Assembly (NCBI GenBank): GCA_023391425.1
Contig: JAEWAX010000019.1
Span: 1-51,479 of the forward strand
Reading direction: 5' to 3'
DNA: 51,479 bases
From: Bacillota bacterium
Lineage (GTDB): Bacteria > Bacillota > Clostridia > Acetivibrionales > DSM-1351
Shown: positions 32,093 through 40,682 of the stretch, in pieces
Layout: the number at the start of each line of letters is the position of its first letter
Position numbering within the stretch: the first letter of the stretch is position 1
Position numbers and translations under genes: made by a program
The notes under the pieces: generated by a model
Databases searched by the model: none
Seen by the model: the letters and a program-made list of their open reading frames with translations, nothing else
What the model was told of the DNA's origin: nothing

Positions 32093-32988
32093 TTTAGCGA
32101 TAAAAAGTAATCATTCAAGCTTCTTGGCCCTGCAAGTATATCCCTATCGATGTACAGGATACCATCTTCTCTTGTCTTAACACTCCATTTTACAAGACTG
32201 ATACTACCATCTGATATCTCAATAGCTGTAATACAGCGCGGGTGAATGCAACTTCCGTCATTAAAATACGGAGGTTGGCCTACTTCAGGGAACGAAGGCC
32301 TATGGTTATGCCCAGCAATAAGCATATGCTTTTTTTCAATTACCCATTCTGTGAGCTTTTTTGCTACAGATATTTTTTTATCATAGTTTTTGGCTATACT
32401 GGTTGGGTCGTTTACTCCGAAAACTTCTAATGGCTTCCACAAATGCCTTACTAGGAACTTACTAAGCCTCCACAACGTACTGGTAAGAGTATTTACTTGG
32501 TGACCGTGTATTAAAAGAATTTTATCATCCGTGATTCTATGCCTAAGTACTAAGCCTTCATGAATTTTAATATTTTCAAATATAGATGAGGCTTTTTCCT
32601 CACGTTGATTGAAAAACCTTCTTAAATTTCTTTTAACAAAATTATAATTCTTCTTTTCTATATCATGATTCCCAAATAACATGTATAGTCTACCTACATT
32701 TTGAAACTTTGACAGAATTGAAAAACTATCTTTATGAATATTCATTATGTCTGAAAGCTTTTTATTTTCCCATAGTTCATCTCCATCACCAAGCTCAATA
32801 TAGGTATAATTATAATTATAATAGTGGTTTAGGGCAGCAATGTAAATATTTCTGTTTCTTAAAAAATTATCTGCCCAGCTTCCGTCACCCCTATGGCAAT
32901 CACTCATTAGAACGAATTTTGAGGTATCATCGAAGGGGATTTGCTCAGCAGATTCAAAGATTTGAGTTACCTTCTCCAATTTATTCAT
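32086..32988 (-). CDS. Calcineurin-like metallophosphoesterase
   Basis: A 300-residue phosphoesterase with the five family blocks in order: DCHRG near residue 30, GDGDELW near 67, GNHD near 106, HGHQ near 161 and GHNHRP near 226. These give the two-metal site. Spacing recalls LpxH-like UDP-diacylglucosamine hydrolases, but a Gram-positive host makes lipid A work unlikely; the substrate is unknown. It lies 10 bp after the DUF4474 gene on the same strand. Its TAA stop overlaps the palindromic repeat. Confidence 0.88.
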   Translation of the reverse strand: MNKLEKVTQIFESAEQIPFDDTSKFVLMSDCHRGDGSWADNFLRNRNIYIAALNHYYNYNYTYIELGDGDELWENKKLSDIMNIHKDSFSILSKFQNVGRLYMLFGNHDIEKKNYNFVKRNLRRFFNQREEKASSIFENIKIHEGLVLRHRITDDKILLIHGHQVNTLTSTLWRLSKFLVRHLWKPLEVFGVNDPTSIAKNYDKKISVAKKLTEWVIEKKHMLIAGHNHRPSFPEVGQPPYFNDGSCIHPRCITAIEISDGSISLVKWSVKTREDGILYIDRDILAGPRSLNDYFLSLKI

Positions 32989-32998
32989 TTTCAGGACC

Positions 32999-34036
32999 TC
33001 ACTCAGGCGTTTGATTATTTTGATTCAGATATTTTGTTATTTTATCGAAGGTATCAAATAGAGGCAAAGTTTTTCCTATGTTCATAATTTCTTTATATAG
33101 TGAAGGTGATTGTTCTTTAACTGCTTTTAATTTATCAGTAAAACTTGCATATCCTTTTGTTATAGCCTGATACTGTTCGCAGAACATTTTATTCCTCTTT
33201 AGTACAATTGCATCTGTTGAAGCTGACCTTGAATAAGGTTGCTTTGAATGTGGTTTGTCAAATCGTATAGCTACGATTCTTTTTCTAATCTCAAATTCAT
33301 CTTCAGTATATCCTAACTCTTTTAATGACGTTAAAAAAGCATTACGCATTTTCTTATCTTTAAAGGTAATATATATATCCAACACCAATTCTGAGGGCTC
33401 AGAGAATTCACCTAATTTGAAACCTGTTAACCACCAGTGCCTATGCTTCCTAGAAAGGAGTTTTTGACCATTCTTACTTAAGTAACACTGCATATATAGC
33501 CTATCTCTGTTGCTTGCACAGGTATAGAAAGTCCCATTAAATACTTCTGGGATATTTAAATCGGGTCCTGATGTTGTATATACACCTACCTCGCAGCCAG
33601 TAGTCATACCATACTGGCCTTTCCAAAATTCTATTAGCCACTTTTTGCCACCATATGAAAAATAAATAGGTTCACTATCAATAATCATTCCTAAAGGTGC
33701 TGCCGCTTCGTCATATAGACGACAATAACCCATTTTCCTTTGCCATGCCTCCATAGTAGAGAAAAATATATCTTTTTCAGGATTATAGGCATAGCCAGCA
33801 GTATCTATTATCTCCCCTAGTGCATCAAAATTAATTTTGCCATCTAATGCTCTTTTCCCGGGGAGTATTGTTGAACGAGCTTTTTCATCATTAAAGAGCC
33901 AATTGGTGATAAACCTATAAATTCTTGGAGTAAAAGCAACAACACCTGCTAGAACAGCAATACATAGGATCAAAATCCAAGTGGTTAAATTTATTCCTCC
34001 AAAGGTTATTGAACTAATTATTAGCATAAAACACAT
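32999..34036 (-). CDS. DUF4474 domain protein
   Basis: A 345-residue protein with one N-terminal transmembrane helix (about residues 15-38) and a soluble remainder. The DUF4474 core is visible as YNPEKDIFFSTMEAWQRKMGY (near 88) and IYFSYGGKKWLIEFWKGQYG near 130. Function is unknown. It lies directly upstream of the metallophosphoesterase on the minus strand, so they are likely cotranscribed. ATG at 34036 or one four codons later are both possible. Confidence 0.85.
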   Translation of the reverse strand: MCFMLIISSITFGGINLTTWILILCIAVLAGVVAFTPRIYRFITNWLFNDEKARSTILPGKRALDGKINFDALGEIIDTAGYAYNPEKDIFFSTMEAWQRKMGYCRLYDEAAAPLGMIIDSEPIYFSYGGKKWLIEFWKGQYGMTTGCEVGVYTTSGPDLNIPEVFNGTFYTCASNRDRLYMQCYLSKNGQKLLSRKHRHWWLTGFKLGEFSEPSELVLDIYITFKDKKMRNAFLTSLKELGYTEDEFEIRKRIVAIRFDKPHSKQPYSRSASTDAIVLKRNKMFCEQYQAITKGYASFTDKLKAVKEQSPSLYKEIMNIGKTLPLFDTFDKITKYLNQNNQTPE

Positions 34037-34119
34037 CCTAAATATAATACCTACACCATAATATTCATTACGTTCAGTTTATGTTAATGAAGAAAAGAAT
34101 TATTTGAGGGGTTATGGTA

Positions 34120-34150
34120 AAGGGTTTTGAGTTAACCTCAAAACCCTTGA
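34120..34150. terminator. Hairpin related to the one at 1304
   Basis: AAGGGTTTTGAG (34120-34131) and CTCAAAACCCTT (34137-34148) form a perfect 12-bp stem with a 5-base loop in the gap between the MarR 3' end and the DUF4474 gene. It probably ends the MarR transcript and adjoins a fragment of the palindromic repeat. Confidence 0.65.
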
Positions 34151-34216
34151 TTTTATCCGATGTCTAAGCATCAGATGGAGCCAAAACTCCGCCTAATGCC
34201 AAGGACTTAGTTTATT
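34148..34216. repeat. Modular palindromic repeat, partial
   Basis: TTTTATCCGATGTCTAAGCATC and a later GGACTTAGTTTATT match modules of the dispersed family; the central hairpin is reduced. It lies 25 bp after the MarR stop. Confidence 0.6.
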
Positions 34217-34240
34217 GTTATTGTTTTCAATAGTAAGCTG

Positions 34241-34717
34241 TTAATCATCACTAGAACTGATAATACATATGTTTTTAATATTTTTGCTTAGCGTAGTAAA
34301 AGATTTTAGCAATATTTTAGCTTCTTCGTTGGAAACGCCGTTAAAAAGCTCATTTTGGACTTGTAAGGCTGTTGTTATTAAACCATCTTTTAGGCTGTTA
34401 CCTTTCTCTGTTAAGAAAATACTATAGCTTCGTCTATCTTGTTTACTTAACTGGCGAAATACTAATTCTCTTTTTTCCATGCTATCTAATATTCTTGTAA
34501 GATTTGATTTATTTTTGCAGGTTTTTTGGCACAATTCAATTTGAGATATACCATCTAGTTCCCAAAGTCTCAATAAAACGGCAAATTGATCCGGTGTGAC
34601 GTCAAATCCTTTTGATAAAAAAGCCTTCCTTAAAGTTTCTTTTAACTGCCATGAAACATTTATGATATTGTATCCAAGTGAGTCATATATATTACTGATC
34701 TGACTAACGCTATCCAT
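34241..34717 (-). CDS. MarR-family regulator
   Basis: A 158-residue winged-helix regulator. The recognition region is ISQIELCQKTCKNKSNLTRILDSMEKRELV (about 55-85) and the wing RQLSKQDRRSYSIFLTEKG follows. It lies 15 bp after the flavin reductase gene on the same strand, so it likely controls its own operon. A near-perfect palindrome upstream of that operon is the candidate operator. Confidence 0.9.
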   Translation of the reverse strand: MDSVSQISNIYDSLGYNIINVSWQLKETLRKAFLSKGFDVTPDQFAVLLRLWELDGISQIELCQKTCKNKSNLTRILDSMEKRELVFRQLSKQDRRSYSIFLTEKGNSLKDGLITTALQVQNELFNGVSNEEAKILLKSFTTLSKNIKNICIISSSDD

Positions 34718-34732
34718 TTTGTAATCTCCATT

Positions 34733-35410
34733 TTATAGTAAGTCTAATTCTTTCCACCTCTGAATGTTACCAGCATATCTTTCTCTATACTTAAGTATAC
34801 GAGGTTTAAGCCCTATATTAAGAATAATTTTATATAAAAGACGTTCAAGTATGGTCATCCCTTTACGTGTTTTCACCGAGCTGTAGAAGCTATCGATTTC
34901 TTTATGTAAAGAATCAAGAACTTTTGAACTAGTGAAGGGTTCTGTATTAAAATTAAGTTTAAGTAGGAAGCTCCCTCTTCGTGATGCCCCGGAATAAAGA
35001 AACAACCTATTAATAATATTTAGTGCTTGTTTGCCGGCAAAATTTTCATAAGTACTGACTGCAAAACCATATTTTCCAGCCAGTAATTGACCGAAAACAA
35101 ACCCTCCTCTGTCTATCAGTGTTTTTAACTGTCCTGTTACATCACTTCCATATGTAGGAGAACCAAACACTACTGCATCAGAATGTTTTAACTCATCGGT
35201 AAGAGCTTCAATACCATCATCAGTAATTATACACTTTCCAGTTTTGTAGCACAACATACAACCTTTGCAAAACTTCATATTATATTCTGACAGATTGTAA
35301 TGCTTAACAACAACATCACCTTTTGCCGTAAGATATGTACCTATTTCTTTTAATATTTTACCTGTAGCACCATTCACTCTTGGACTACCATTTACAATAA
35401 TAACATTCAT
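34733..35410 (-). CDS. NAD(P)H-dependent FMN reductase/flavodoxin-fold oxidoreductase
   Basis: A 225-residue flavoprotein. The FMN phosphate loop is visible as NGSPRVNGATGKI near residue 7, and GSPTYGSDVTGQLKTLIDR near 80 covers the second FMN loop. A C-x-x-C-x-x-C motif (CKGCMLCYKTGKC) near 48 is typical of the iron-sulfur flavoprotein group, which may add a [4Fe-4S] cluster. The substrate is unknown; the MarR partner suggests stress or xenobiotic response. Confidence 0.88.
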   Translation of the reverse strand: MNVIIVNGSPRVNGATGKILKEIGTYLTAKGDVVVKHYNLSEYNMKFCKGCMLCYKTGKCIITDDGIEALTDELKHSDAVVFGSPTYGSDVTGQLKTLIDRGGFVFGQLLAGKYGFAVSTYENFAGKQALNIINRLFLYSGASRRGSFLLKLNFNTEPFTSSKVLDSLHKEIDSFYSSVKTRKGMTILERLLYKIILNIGLKPRILKYRERYAGNIQRWKELDLL

Positions 35411-35436
35411 TATTTTTCACTCCTTTTCGTTAGATT

Positions 35437-35451
35437 GTTAACTGTTAACAT
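35437..35451. promoter_or_regulatory. Candidate MarR operator
   Basis: TGTTAAC-T-GTTAACA is a perfect inverted repeat of 7 bp about one central base. On the minus strand it overlaps the -10 region of a likely promoter (TTGATA at about 35468-35473, 17-bp spacing to TTAACA). Confidence 0.6.
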
Positions 35452-35520
35452 GATAATAGTTAATATATCAACCAATTAGATAAGTGTCAAGAAATTTTTA
35501 CCTTAATGTGAGTAATTCTA

Positions 35521-35675
35521 TTAAATAAGCCGCTTAAATAAGCTCGTTAAATATGCCGTAAGTGAAAAGGTGAATTCTTGCTTTGTTTAAACCGAGTGCA
35601 ATACTAAAATCATGAATGATGAATTTACTATTGCAATCAAGAAGTTACCTTTTCATTTTCGGTCGTTAAATATGC
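35521..35675. repeat. MITE-like inverted repeat with flanking direct repeats
   Basis: An imperfect long palindrome (GTGAAAAGGT...ACCTTTTCAT outside, TGCAATA...TATTGCA inside) spans about 35557-35663. It is flanked by exact 12-bp direct repeats CGTTAAATATGC (35545-35556 and 35664-35675). Further TTAAATAAGC units at 35521 and 35534 give a 13-bp period on the left. This is the main content of the 336-bp gap. Confidence 0.6.
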
Positions 35676-35746
35676 TTTCTATTGACCTGTCTACAACTTT
35701 ATAGTTTATGATTAAATTATTCTAATAAATGAGGAGAGTGAAAAGT

Positions 35747-36520
35747 ATGAATTCAATCTTAAAAAATAAAATTAATTTTTCAAACGAGGTAATAGAGGGT
35801 ATACCTGTATTAATTTGTTCAAAGGAAAGCAATAACCCAAAACCGCTGATTATATTTTCTCATGGCTTTACCCGTAAAAAGGAAGATTGGAAAGGATATA
35901 TGGAGGAACTTGCGGAAATAGGCTATTATACAGTAGCACTTGATAACAGACTCCATGGAGAAAGAGAAGATGCAGGGTTTGACTCAATTATGAGTGAAAA
36001 AGGAATCGATTTTCTTGAAATATTCAGGACAATAAAAGACAATGCAGAGGATATTACAGTATTAATTGATTATTTTACTGCAAAAACTGAGATTGATAAG
36101 GATAGAATAGGCATGGTAGGCGTGTCAATGGGAGGATTTACAACATTTCGAGCAGTAGTTATAGATAAAAGAATTAAGGTTGCAATACCCATTATTAGTT
36201 CACCAGCGTGGGAAGATATACCGAGAGATTTGCATGCAGATGATAACCCGGACATCATAAAAGGTCTTAGAAACTTATCAGAGCAATATGGTCCTTCGAA
36301 TTTCATTGATAAATTCTATCCAACTGCTTTATTTATGCAAGCTGGTTCAGAGGATAAACACTTTAATGTTGAAAAACTAAAACTATTTCACCAGAACGTC
36401 AAAGAATTTTATAAAGACGATTTATCAAAGCTAGAATTGATTATTTTCGAGGATATAGCACATGAATTTACAGATGCTATGTGGAATAATGCTAGGGCAT
36501 GGCTTAATAAGTATTTGTAA
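35747..36520 (+). CDS. Alpha/beta hydrolase (prolyl-oligopeptidase type)
   Basis: A 257-residue soluble hydrolase. The oxyanion HGFTRKKEDW stretch is near residue 39, the nucleophile serine is in GVSMGG near 122, and the histidine is in IAHEF near 240; the acid is probably in AGSEDKH near 203. Its substrate is unknown. ATG at 35747 is used because GAGGAG precedes it; an upstream ATG at 35729 overlaps that site. A single gene, followed by a MerR regulator with its own start. Confidence 0.9.
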   Translation: MNSILKNKINFSNEVIEGIPVLICSKESNNPKPLIIFSHGFTRKKEDWKGYMEELAEIGYYTVALDNRLHGEREDAGFDSIMSEKGIDFLEIFRTIKDNAEDITVLIDYFTAKTEIDKDRIGMVGVSMGGFTTFRAVVIDKRIKVAIPIISSPAWEDIPRDLHADDNPDIIKGLRNLSEQYGPSNFIDKFYPTALFMQAGSEDKHFNVEKLKLFHQNVKEFYKDDLSKLELIIFEDIAHEFTDAMWNNARAWLNKYL

Positions 36521-36674
36521 TTGTGCGGGATAAAATTATGTTTTACTGTATTGACTAGGGTTAATTTTTGTCGTCTAATTTTAATATAATACTAATTCGC
36601 ATATTGTGGCTATACAAATTGTTATTAACCGTCTATATACAAGTTAGTATTAAGGAATTTGCTGGAGGTGCTAT

Positions 36675-37226
36675 ATGGAGCTATCTGTTGGAAAGGTCGC
36701 TAAAAAGTTTAATTTATCGAGAACTACGTTACTTTATTATGACTCCATTGGGCTTTTAGCTCCATCAGGAAGAAGCACCTCTGGATATAGGATTTATAAT
36801 GATTCAGATATTGAAAGATTGAAACAAATAGTGCTTTATAAAGATGTAGGTGTTCCATTAAGTGAAATTGATAGACTGATATCAGCTTCGGAATATGATT
36901 GTGTAGCTATACTAATGACAAGGCTAAGCGACTTAAATCAGAAAATTAATTTGATAAAGCAACAACAAGATATCATTGTTAGCATCTTAAGAAATATAGA
37001 ATTATGCAGAAATTTTAAAAACTTAGATAAAGAATCATGGGAAACAATATTAGCTTCTATAGGTATGAATGAAGAACAAGCAATGTTATGGCATGCTGAC
37101 TTAGAAAAAAATTCACCGCAGCAGCATCAGCATTTATTAACAGCACTAGGTATGCAGCCTGATGAAATTAAAACAATGAGAGAGTATTGTAGTAATTACA
37201 ATAACCAAGATAAACAGAGTTCTTAG
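36675..37226 (+). CDS. MerR-family regulator ending in a repeat
   Basis: A 183-residue regulator with the MerR winged helix at the N-terminus (VGKVAKKFNLSRTTLLYYDSIGLL and SGYRIYND) followed by a coiled-coil dimer helix and a C-terminal domain rich in histidine and glutamine. No metal-binding cysteine pattern is seen, so it may sense an organic ligand. GGAGGTG precedes the ATG. The last residues, DKQSS and the stop, come from the palindromic repeat sequence GATAAACAGAGTTCTTAG. Confidence 0.9.
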   Translation: MELSVGKVAKKFNLSRTTLLYYDSIGLLAPSGRSTSGYRIYNDSDIERLKQIVLYKDVGVPLSEIDRLISASEYDCVAILMTRLSDLNQKINLIKQQQDIIVSILRNIELCRNFKNLDKESWETILASIGMNEEQAMLWHADLEKNSPQQHQHLLTALGMQPDEIKTMREYCSNYNNQDKQSS

Positions 37227-37240
37227 ATTCAGGGGGGAGC
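37208..37240. repeat. Modular palindromic repeat, fragment
   Basis: GATAAACAGAGTTCTTAG and the following GATTCAGGGGGG match one hairpin arm of the dispersed family. The opposite arm is lost. It encodes the end of the MerR protein. Confidence 0.65.
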
Positions 37241-37303
37241 ATAAGGGTCAATGGAATGGTAGTAAATAATAAACTTGATTATTAGCAATAGCTTATTTTT
37301 TGA

Positions 37304-37340
37304 CTAGAAATCCCCATTTGCTGGTATTGGGGATTTCTAG
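37304..37340. terminator. Bidirectional terminator
   Basis: CTAGAAATCCCCA (37304-37316) and TGGGGATTTCTAG (37328-37340) form a perfect 13-bp stem between the convergent MerR and Rh/Amt genes. Confidence 0.85.
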
Positions 37341-37353
37341 CCAAAGTTAAATT

Positions 37354-38559
37354 TTAAGCATCAATTAACTCATTTGCATGTTCTTCTGCAGGTACATCTG
37401 CAAACTCATCTGAGTCTTCATAGACTTTTTCTTTAGAACCAGTTAGCCTTATAATATTGCCAGCTACGATGCCTCCTATAAATGCAAGTGCTACAGTAAA
37501 TAAAATACCTATTATTTGTGGCTTTGAGGCACCTGGTACTACAAAAATAGCAATTATTCCACCTAATAAACCTGGCATACCATGTAAATTGTGAACTCCA
37601 CAGGTATCGACCATCTTTAGTAACTTTTGCAATCTAGGTTGAATAACATTGTACCCTATTACACATATTCCTCCAGCCAACACTCCAATTAAAAAGGCGA
37701 CAGGAGCACTTACCAGATTGCAGGTTGCCCCAATTGCAACTCCACCGGCAAGACTAGCATTTGCTATATCAGCAATTGACGGTTTACCTTTTCTAAATAA
37801 CGTGCTAAATAAATATGTAATAATTGTTGCACCACATAAAGCTAAAATCGTATTAACAGCTGTTTTTTCCAAATCTCCTGCAGGTACAATAGCACTACAA
37901 AAGCTTGGCCAGAAAATCCATAGAACCATTGATCCAAGCATGGAAAATCTATCGGAGCTAGCATCACTTTCAATTGGTTGATCCATATGTTTTTGTTTTG
38001 TTAGAGCTACAGCCAGTCCCAATCCGAAATAAGCACCGAAAGCATGTATAACAATAGATCCTGCTGCATCAACAAAGCCTTTGGTTGCACCTAAGCCACC
38101 ATCTAGTACAAGCCATTCATTTAGCATATATAGAGGCACGAGGAAGACTGATATAAGAGCATATTGATAGACTTTTAGTCTTCCAAGTACTGCTCCCATT
38201 GCTATAAGTGCAGCTGCAACAGCAAATTCTGCAAATAATAATGCTTTAATTGTTTGAGGATTAACTGCTTCTGAGGAGAGGACTCCTGTATAACGAAGTA
38301 ACAAATAGAGAGGAATTCCAACACCAACAACCATATATGTTCCAGTTGTTGCACTATAGCCATATTTCTTAACAAATACCATTAAAAATCCAAAGCCCAC
38401 TAGCAACATTGCTAGAATGTTAATAGAAAAATTGTACTGCTGAACCTGTCTAACGCTTTCAACTACGTCGGTAGTGCTTGCTGTTTCTGCAAAAGCACTA
38501 AATGGCATTATTAAGGTCATAATAATACCTGACAAAATAACTAATACACCTTTTTTCAT
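37354..38559 (-). CDS. Ammonium channel of the Amt/Rh family, Rh-like
   Basis: A 401-residue protein with a cleavable signal peptide (ending near SAFAE) and about 11 transmembrane helices. The two pore histidines are present in IHAFGAYFG near residue 169 and VHNLHGMPG near 320. The segment SIVIHAFGAYFGL is closer to Rhesus (Rh) proteins than to bacterial AmtB. No glnK PII gene is adjacent, unlike most amtB loci. The upstream leader contains a promoter-proximal terminator, so expression is probably controlled by attenuation. Confidence 0.88.
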   Translation of the reverse strand: MKKGVLVILSGIIMTLIMPFSAFAETASTTDVVESVRQVQQYNFSINILAMLLVGFGFLMVFVKKYGYSATTGTYMVVGVGIPLYLLLRYTGVLSSEAVNPQTIKALLFAEFAVAAALIAMGAVLGRLKVYQYALISVFLVPLYMLNEWLVLDGGLGATKGFVDAAGSIVIHAFGAYFGLGLAVALTKQKHMDQPIESDASSDRFSMLGSMVLWIFWPSFCSAIVPAGDLEKTAVNTILALCGATIITYLFSTLFRKGKPSIADIANASLAGGVAIGATCNLVSAPVAFLIGVLAGGICVIGYNVIQPRLQKLLKMVDTCGVHNLHGMPGLLGGIIAIFVVPGASKPQIIGILFTVALAFIGGIVAGNIIRLTGSKEKVYEDSDEFADVPAEEHANELIDA

Positions 38560-38601
38560 AAATTCTACCCCTTTGTAAAAAATTATATATAATACTAAAA
38601 T

Positions 38602-38666
38602 AAAAAACGTTCACAAAGGAATAAAAGTTAAAATCTTTTATTCCTTTGTGAACGCCATTGTTCGCA
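38602..38666 (-). promoter_or_regulatory. Promoter-proximal terminator/attenuator of the Rh/Amt gene
   Basis: A perfect 20-bp stem (38608-38627 with 38635-38654, 7-base loop) is followed on the minus strand by TTTTTT. It begins about 10-15 bases after the predicted start of transcription. A competing 5' hairpin GAAC/GTTC (38663-38660 with 38653-38650) would have the six-base loop AATGGC, with A first and G fourth, as in ANTAR-type antiterminator targets. Only one such hairpin is clear. Confidence 0.65.
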
Positions 38667-38672
38667 TTGAAA

Positions 38673-38701
38673 ATCATATAATATAAAGTAAATTATGTCA
38701 A
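38673..38701 (-). promoter_or_regulatory. Promoter of the Rh/Amt gene
   Basis: On the minus strand, a perfect TTGACA (38701-38696) and TATGAT (38678-38673) are 17 bp apart. An open frame on the plus strand across it (38695-38895) is not credible. Confidence 0.85.
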
Positions 38702-39082
38702 TAAAAATGAATGAGAAATCCACTTTGAATTGCAAATTGCATGTGATAGATGCAAATTTGTGTTTCACACTTTTGATTTTTGCAAGTTTATTTAATCGAT
38801 GGTTCAAAACAAAAGAAATTTACGTACTAACCGTATATCCATACTCCTTTTGTGTTAATGTTATATTTAGATTAGTAATATTAAAAATTACATAGTTTGA
38901 TAATAGCTAATGATTAAAGCTTGTGATAATTTAAAATATTGTAACCTACAAAGGTTATATATTATGATATTGATAGACAATTGGGTATTAAGAACTAACG
39001 TAAAGAATAAAGTAGCTACTGTGAGGCTGAGAAATTAGTTTATAGTCATTCACATTGGCTGAGAATTGAGTTGGAGGAAAGA
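38702..39082. other. Divergent intergenic gap with no feature seen
   Basis: AT-rich sequence between the Rh/Amt promoter and the GNAT gene. I see no convincing gene, repeat or RNA in it beyond the GNAT ribosome-binding site. Confidence 0.4.
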
Positions 39083-39550
39083 ATGATTCGTATTGAAAAG
39101 GCAACAGAAGAAGATGCAAAAGATATTATAAAGTGTAAAATTGATGCTTATAGAGAAGAAGTTGAACTATACGGATTTGGGCCACGTGGTTATGATTCGT
39201 TGGAAGAGTTAATTTATTTAATAAACGAAGAAAATTACTTCAAGATTCTTGATGAAGAAAAAATAATTGGAGGAATTCGAGTACGGGATAACGGTGAAGG
39301 TCAATATTGGATTGGGGCAATTTATTTATATGTAAACAATCAGGATAAAGGAATTGGTACAAAAGCGATGAACCTATTATTTGATGAGTTCAAAGATGCA
39401 AAAACATGGTATTTGGAGACTTCGTATCTAAGTTTTAGAAACCAACACTTTTATGAAAAAATGGGCTTTGTAAAATTTGGTGAAACCAAGCCAAGTGTTA
39501 AGAAAAATGGTTTCCATTTGTTCAAATATGTTAAAATAGTAGGTAAATAA
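39083..39550 (+). CDS. GNAT-family N-acetyltransferase
   Basis: A 155-residue acetyltransferase. The acetyl-CoA loop is QDKGIGTKAM near residue 90, and the C-terminal NQHFYEKMGFVKFGE motif near 123 is characteristic. The substrate is unknown. ATG at 39083 has GGAGGAAAG upstream; an in-frame TTG at 39071 overlaps that site. Confidence 0.9.
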   Translation: MIRIEKATEEDAKDIIKCKIDAYREEVELYGFGPRGYDSLEELIYLINEENYFKILDEEKIIGGIRVRDNGEGQYWIGAIYLYVNNQDKGIGTKAMNLLFDEFKDAKTWYLETSYLSFRNQHFYEKMGFVKFGETKPSVKKNGFHLFKYVKIVGK

Positions 39551-39702
39551 CAGAAGTATGCTATTAATTTTTTAATATACGGCGGTGTAACATCGTAAGA
39601 TGTGCAAGTGTTGTCATGCATTAAAAGTATTTACTAATATTTTTAATGTGAATTAATTTTATTTTGCAAGTAAGCTATCTATATAGTAGGGGGTGGATAT
39701 TT

Positions 39703-40578
39703 ATGTTAGAATTTAAAACCGTTAGCTTGGTATATTTTACAGGTACCGGCGGTACAACTCGTATTGCTAATTGTTTTGAAGAAGCTTTTAAAAAACAAGA
39801 TATTGTACCTTATAAAACTGAGCTTTGTGCAAAAACAATGAATACTACATATGATACTGATTTACTTGTGATTCTTTTCTCAGTGTATGCAATGAATGCA
39901 CCATTACCAATTGCTGAATGGCTTGAAAATGTGCGCAATGTTAATGGAAAGCCAGCAGTAGTTATTTCTGTTTCGGGTGGAGGCGAAGTAACGCCAAACA
40001 CAGCGTGCCGCAGAGCTACAATAAAGAAGTTAGAAAGCAAGGGATATAACGTTATTTATGAAAAAATGTTAGTTATGCCATCAAATTGGATTGTTGGTAT
40101 TAAGGATGATCTTGCAATACGACTTTTGAAAGCAGCACCTGTAAGGGTTGAACAGATTGTAAGTGACATTATTGCAGGCAAAAGAAAACAGACGAAACCA
40201 AATTTTATTAATAAATTCTTTTCAATAATAGGTAGACTAGAAAAGAAAGTGGGAAAGAATTTTAGTAAAAAGATAAAGGTTTGCGACACCTGTATTAGTT
40301 GTGGATGGTGTGCTAATAATTGTCCAAGAGAAAATATTACTATGACGGAGGGCAAACCTGTTTTCGGTGAAAAATGCGTAATTTGTCTGAGGTGCATATA
40401 TGGCTGTCCTCAAAAGGCTCTTGAACTTGGCGGATTTAAGTTTATTCTTGTCAAAGAAGGTTATGATTTAAAAGCTGTTGAAAAACGCATGGAGAATGTT
40501 ACAGAGCTTGAGTCAATTGATGTTCTTGCGAAGGGCTGGGCGCTTTCTGGGATAAAAAAATATCTTGAAGAGGAATAG
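39703..40578 (+). CDS. EFR1-family flavodoxin/ferredoxin fusion protein
   Basis: A 291-residue protein. The N-terminal flavodoxin-like domain starts at LVYFTGTGGTTRI near residue 10. The C-terminal part holds two [4Fe-4S] motifs, CDTCISCGWCANNCP near 190 and CVICLRCIYGCP near 213. This is the EFR1 architecture, an electron-transfer protein of anaerobes whose partners are mostly unknown. ATG at 39703 has GGGGGTGG upstream; the longer frame from 39664 lacks one. Confidence 0.92.
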   Translation: MLEFKTVSLVYFTGTGGTTRIANCFEEAFKKQDIVPYKTELCAKTMNTTYDTDLLVILFSVYAMNAPLPIAEWLENVRNVNGKPAVVISVSGGGEVTPNTACRRATIKKLESKGYNVIYEKMLVMPSNWIVGIKDDLAIRLLKAAPVRVEQIVSDIIAGKRKQTKPNFINKFFSIIGRLEKKVGKNFSKKIKVCDTCISCGWCANNCPRENITMTEGKPVFGEKCVICLRCIYGCPQKALELGGFKFILVKEGYDLKAVEKRMENVTELESIDVLAKGWALSGIKKYLEEE

Positions 40579-40682
40579 AAGTAAGCAATCTCAATGGTTT
40601 AATAGTCATTATTTGAGTAAGTCCATCTAATGGAAATTTTCTGATATTTTGCATTTATTATAATAACATGAATTGTATAAAA

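Noticed and set aside
38602..38700. Glutamine riboswitch upstream of the Rh/Amt gene
   Set aside because: The leader between start site and terminator is only about 15-20 bases, too short for the glnA motif.
38695..38895. 66-codon plus-strand open frame
   Set aside because: No ribosome-binding site, and it overlaps the Rh/Amt promoter; composition is that of AT-rich non-coding DNA.
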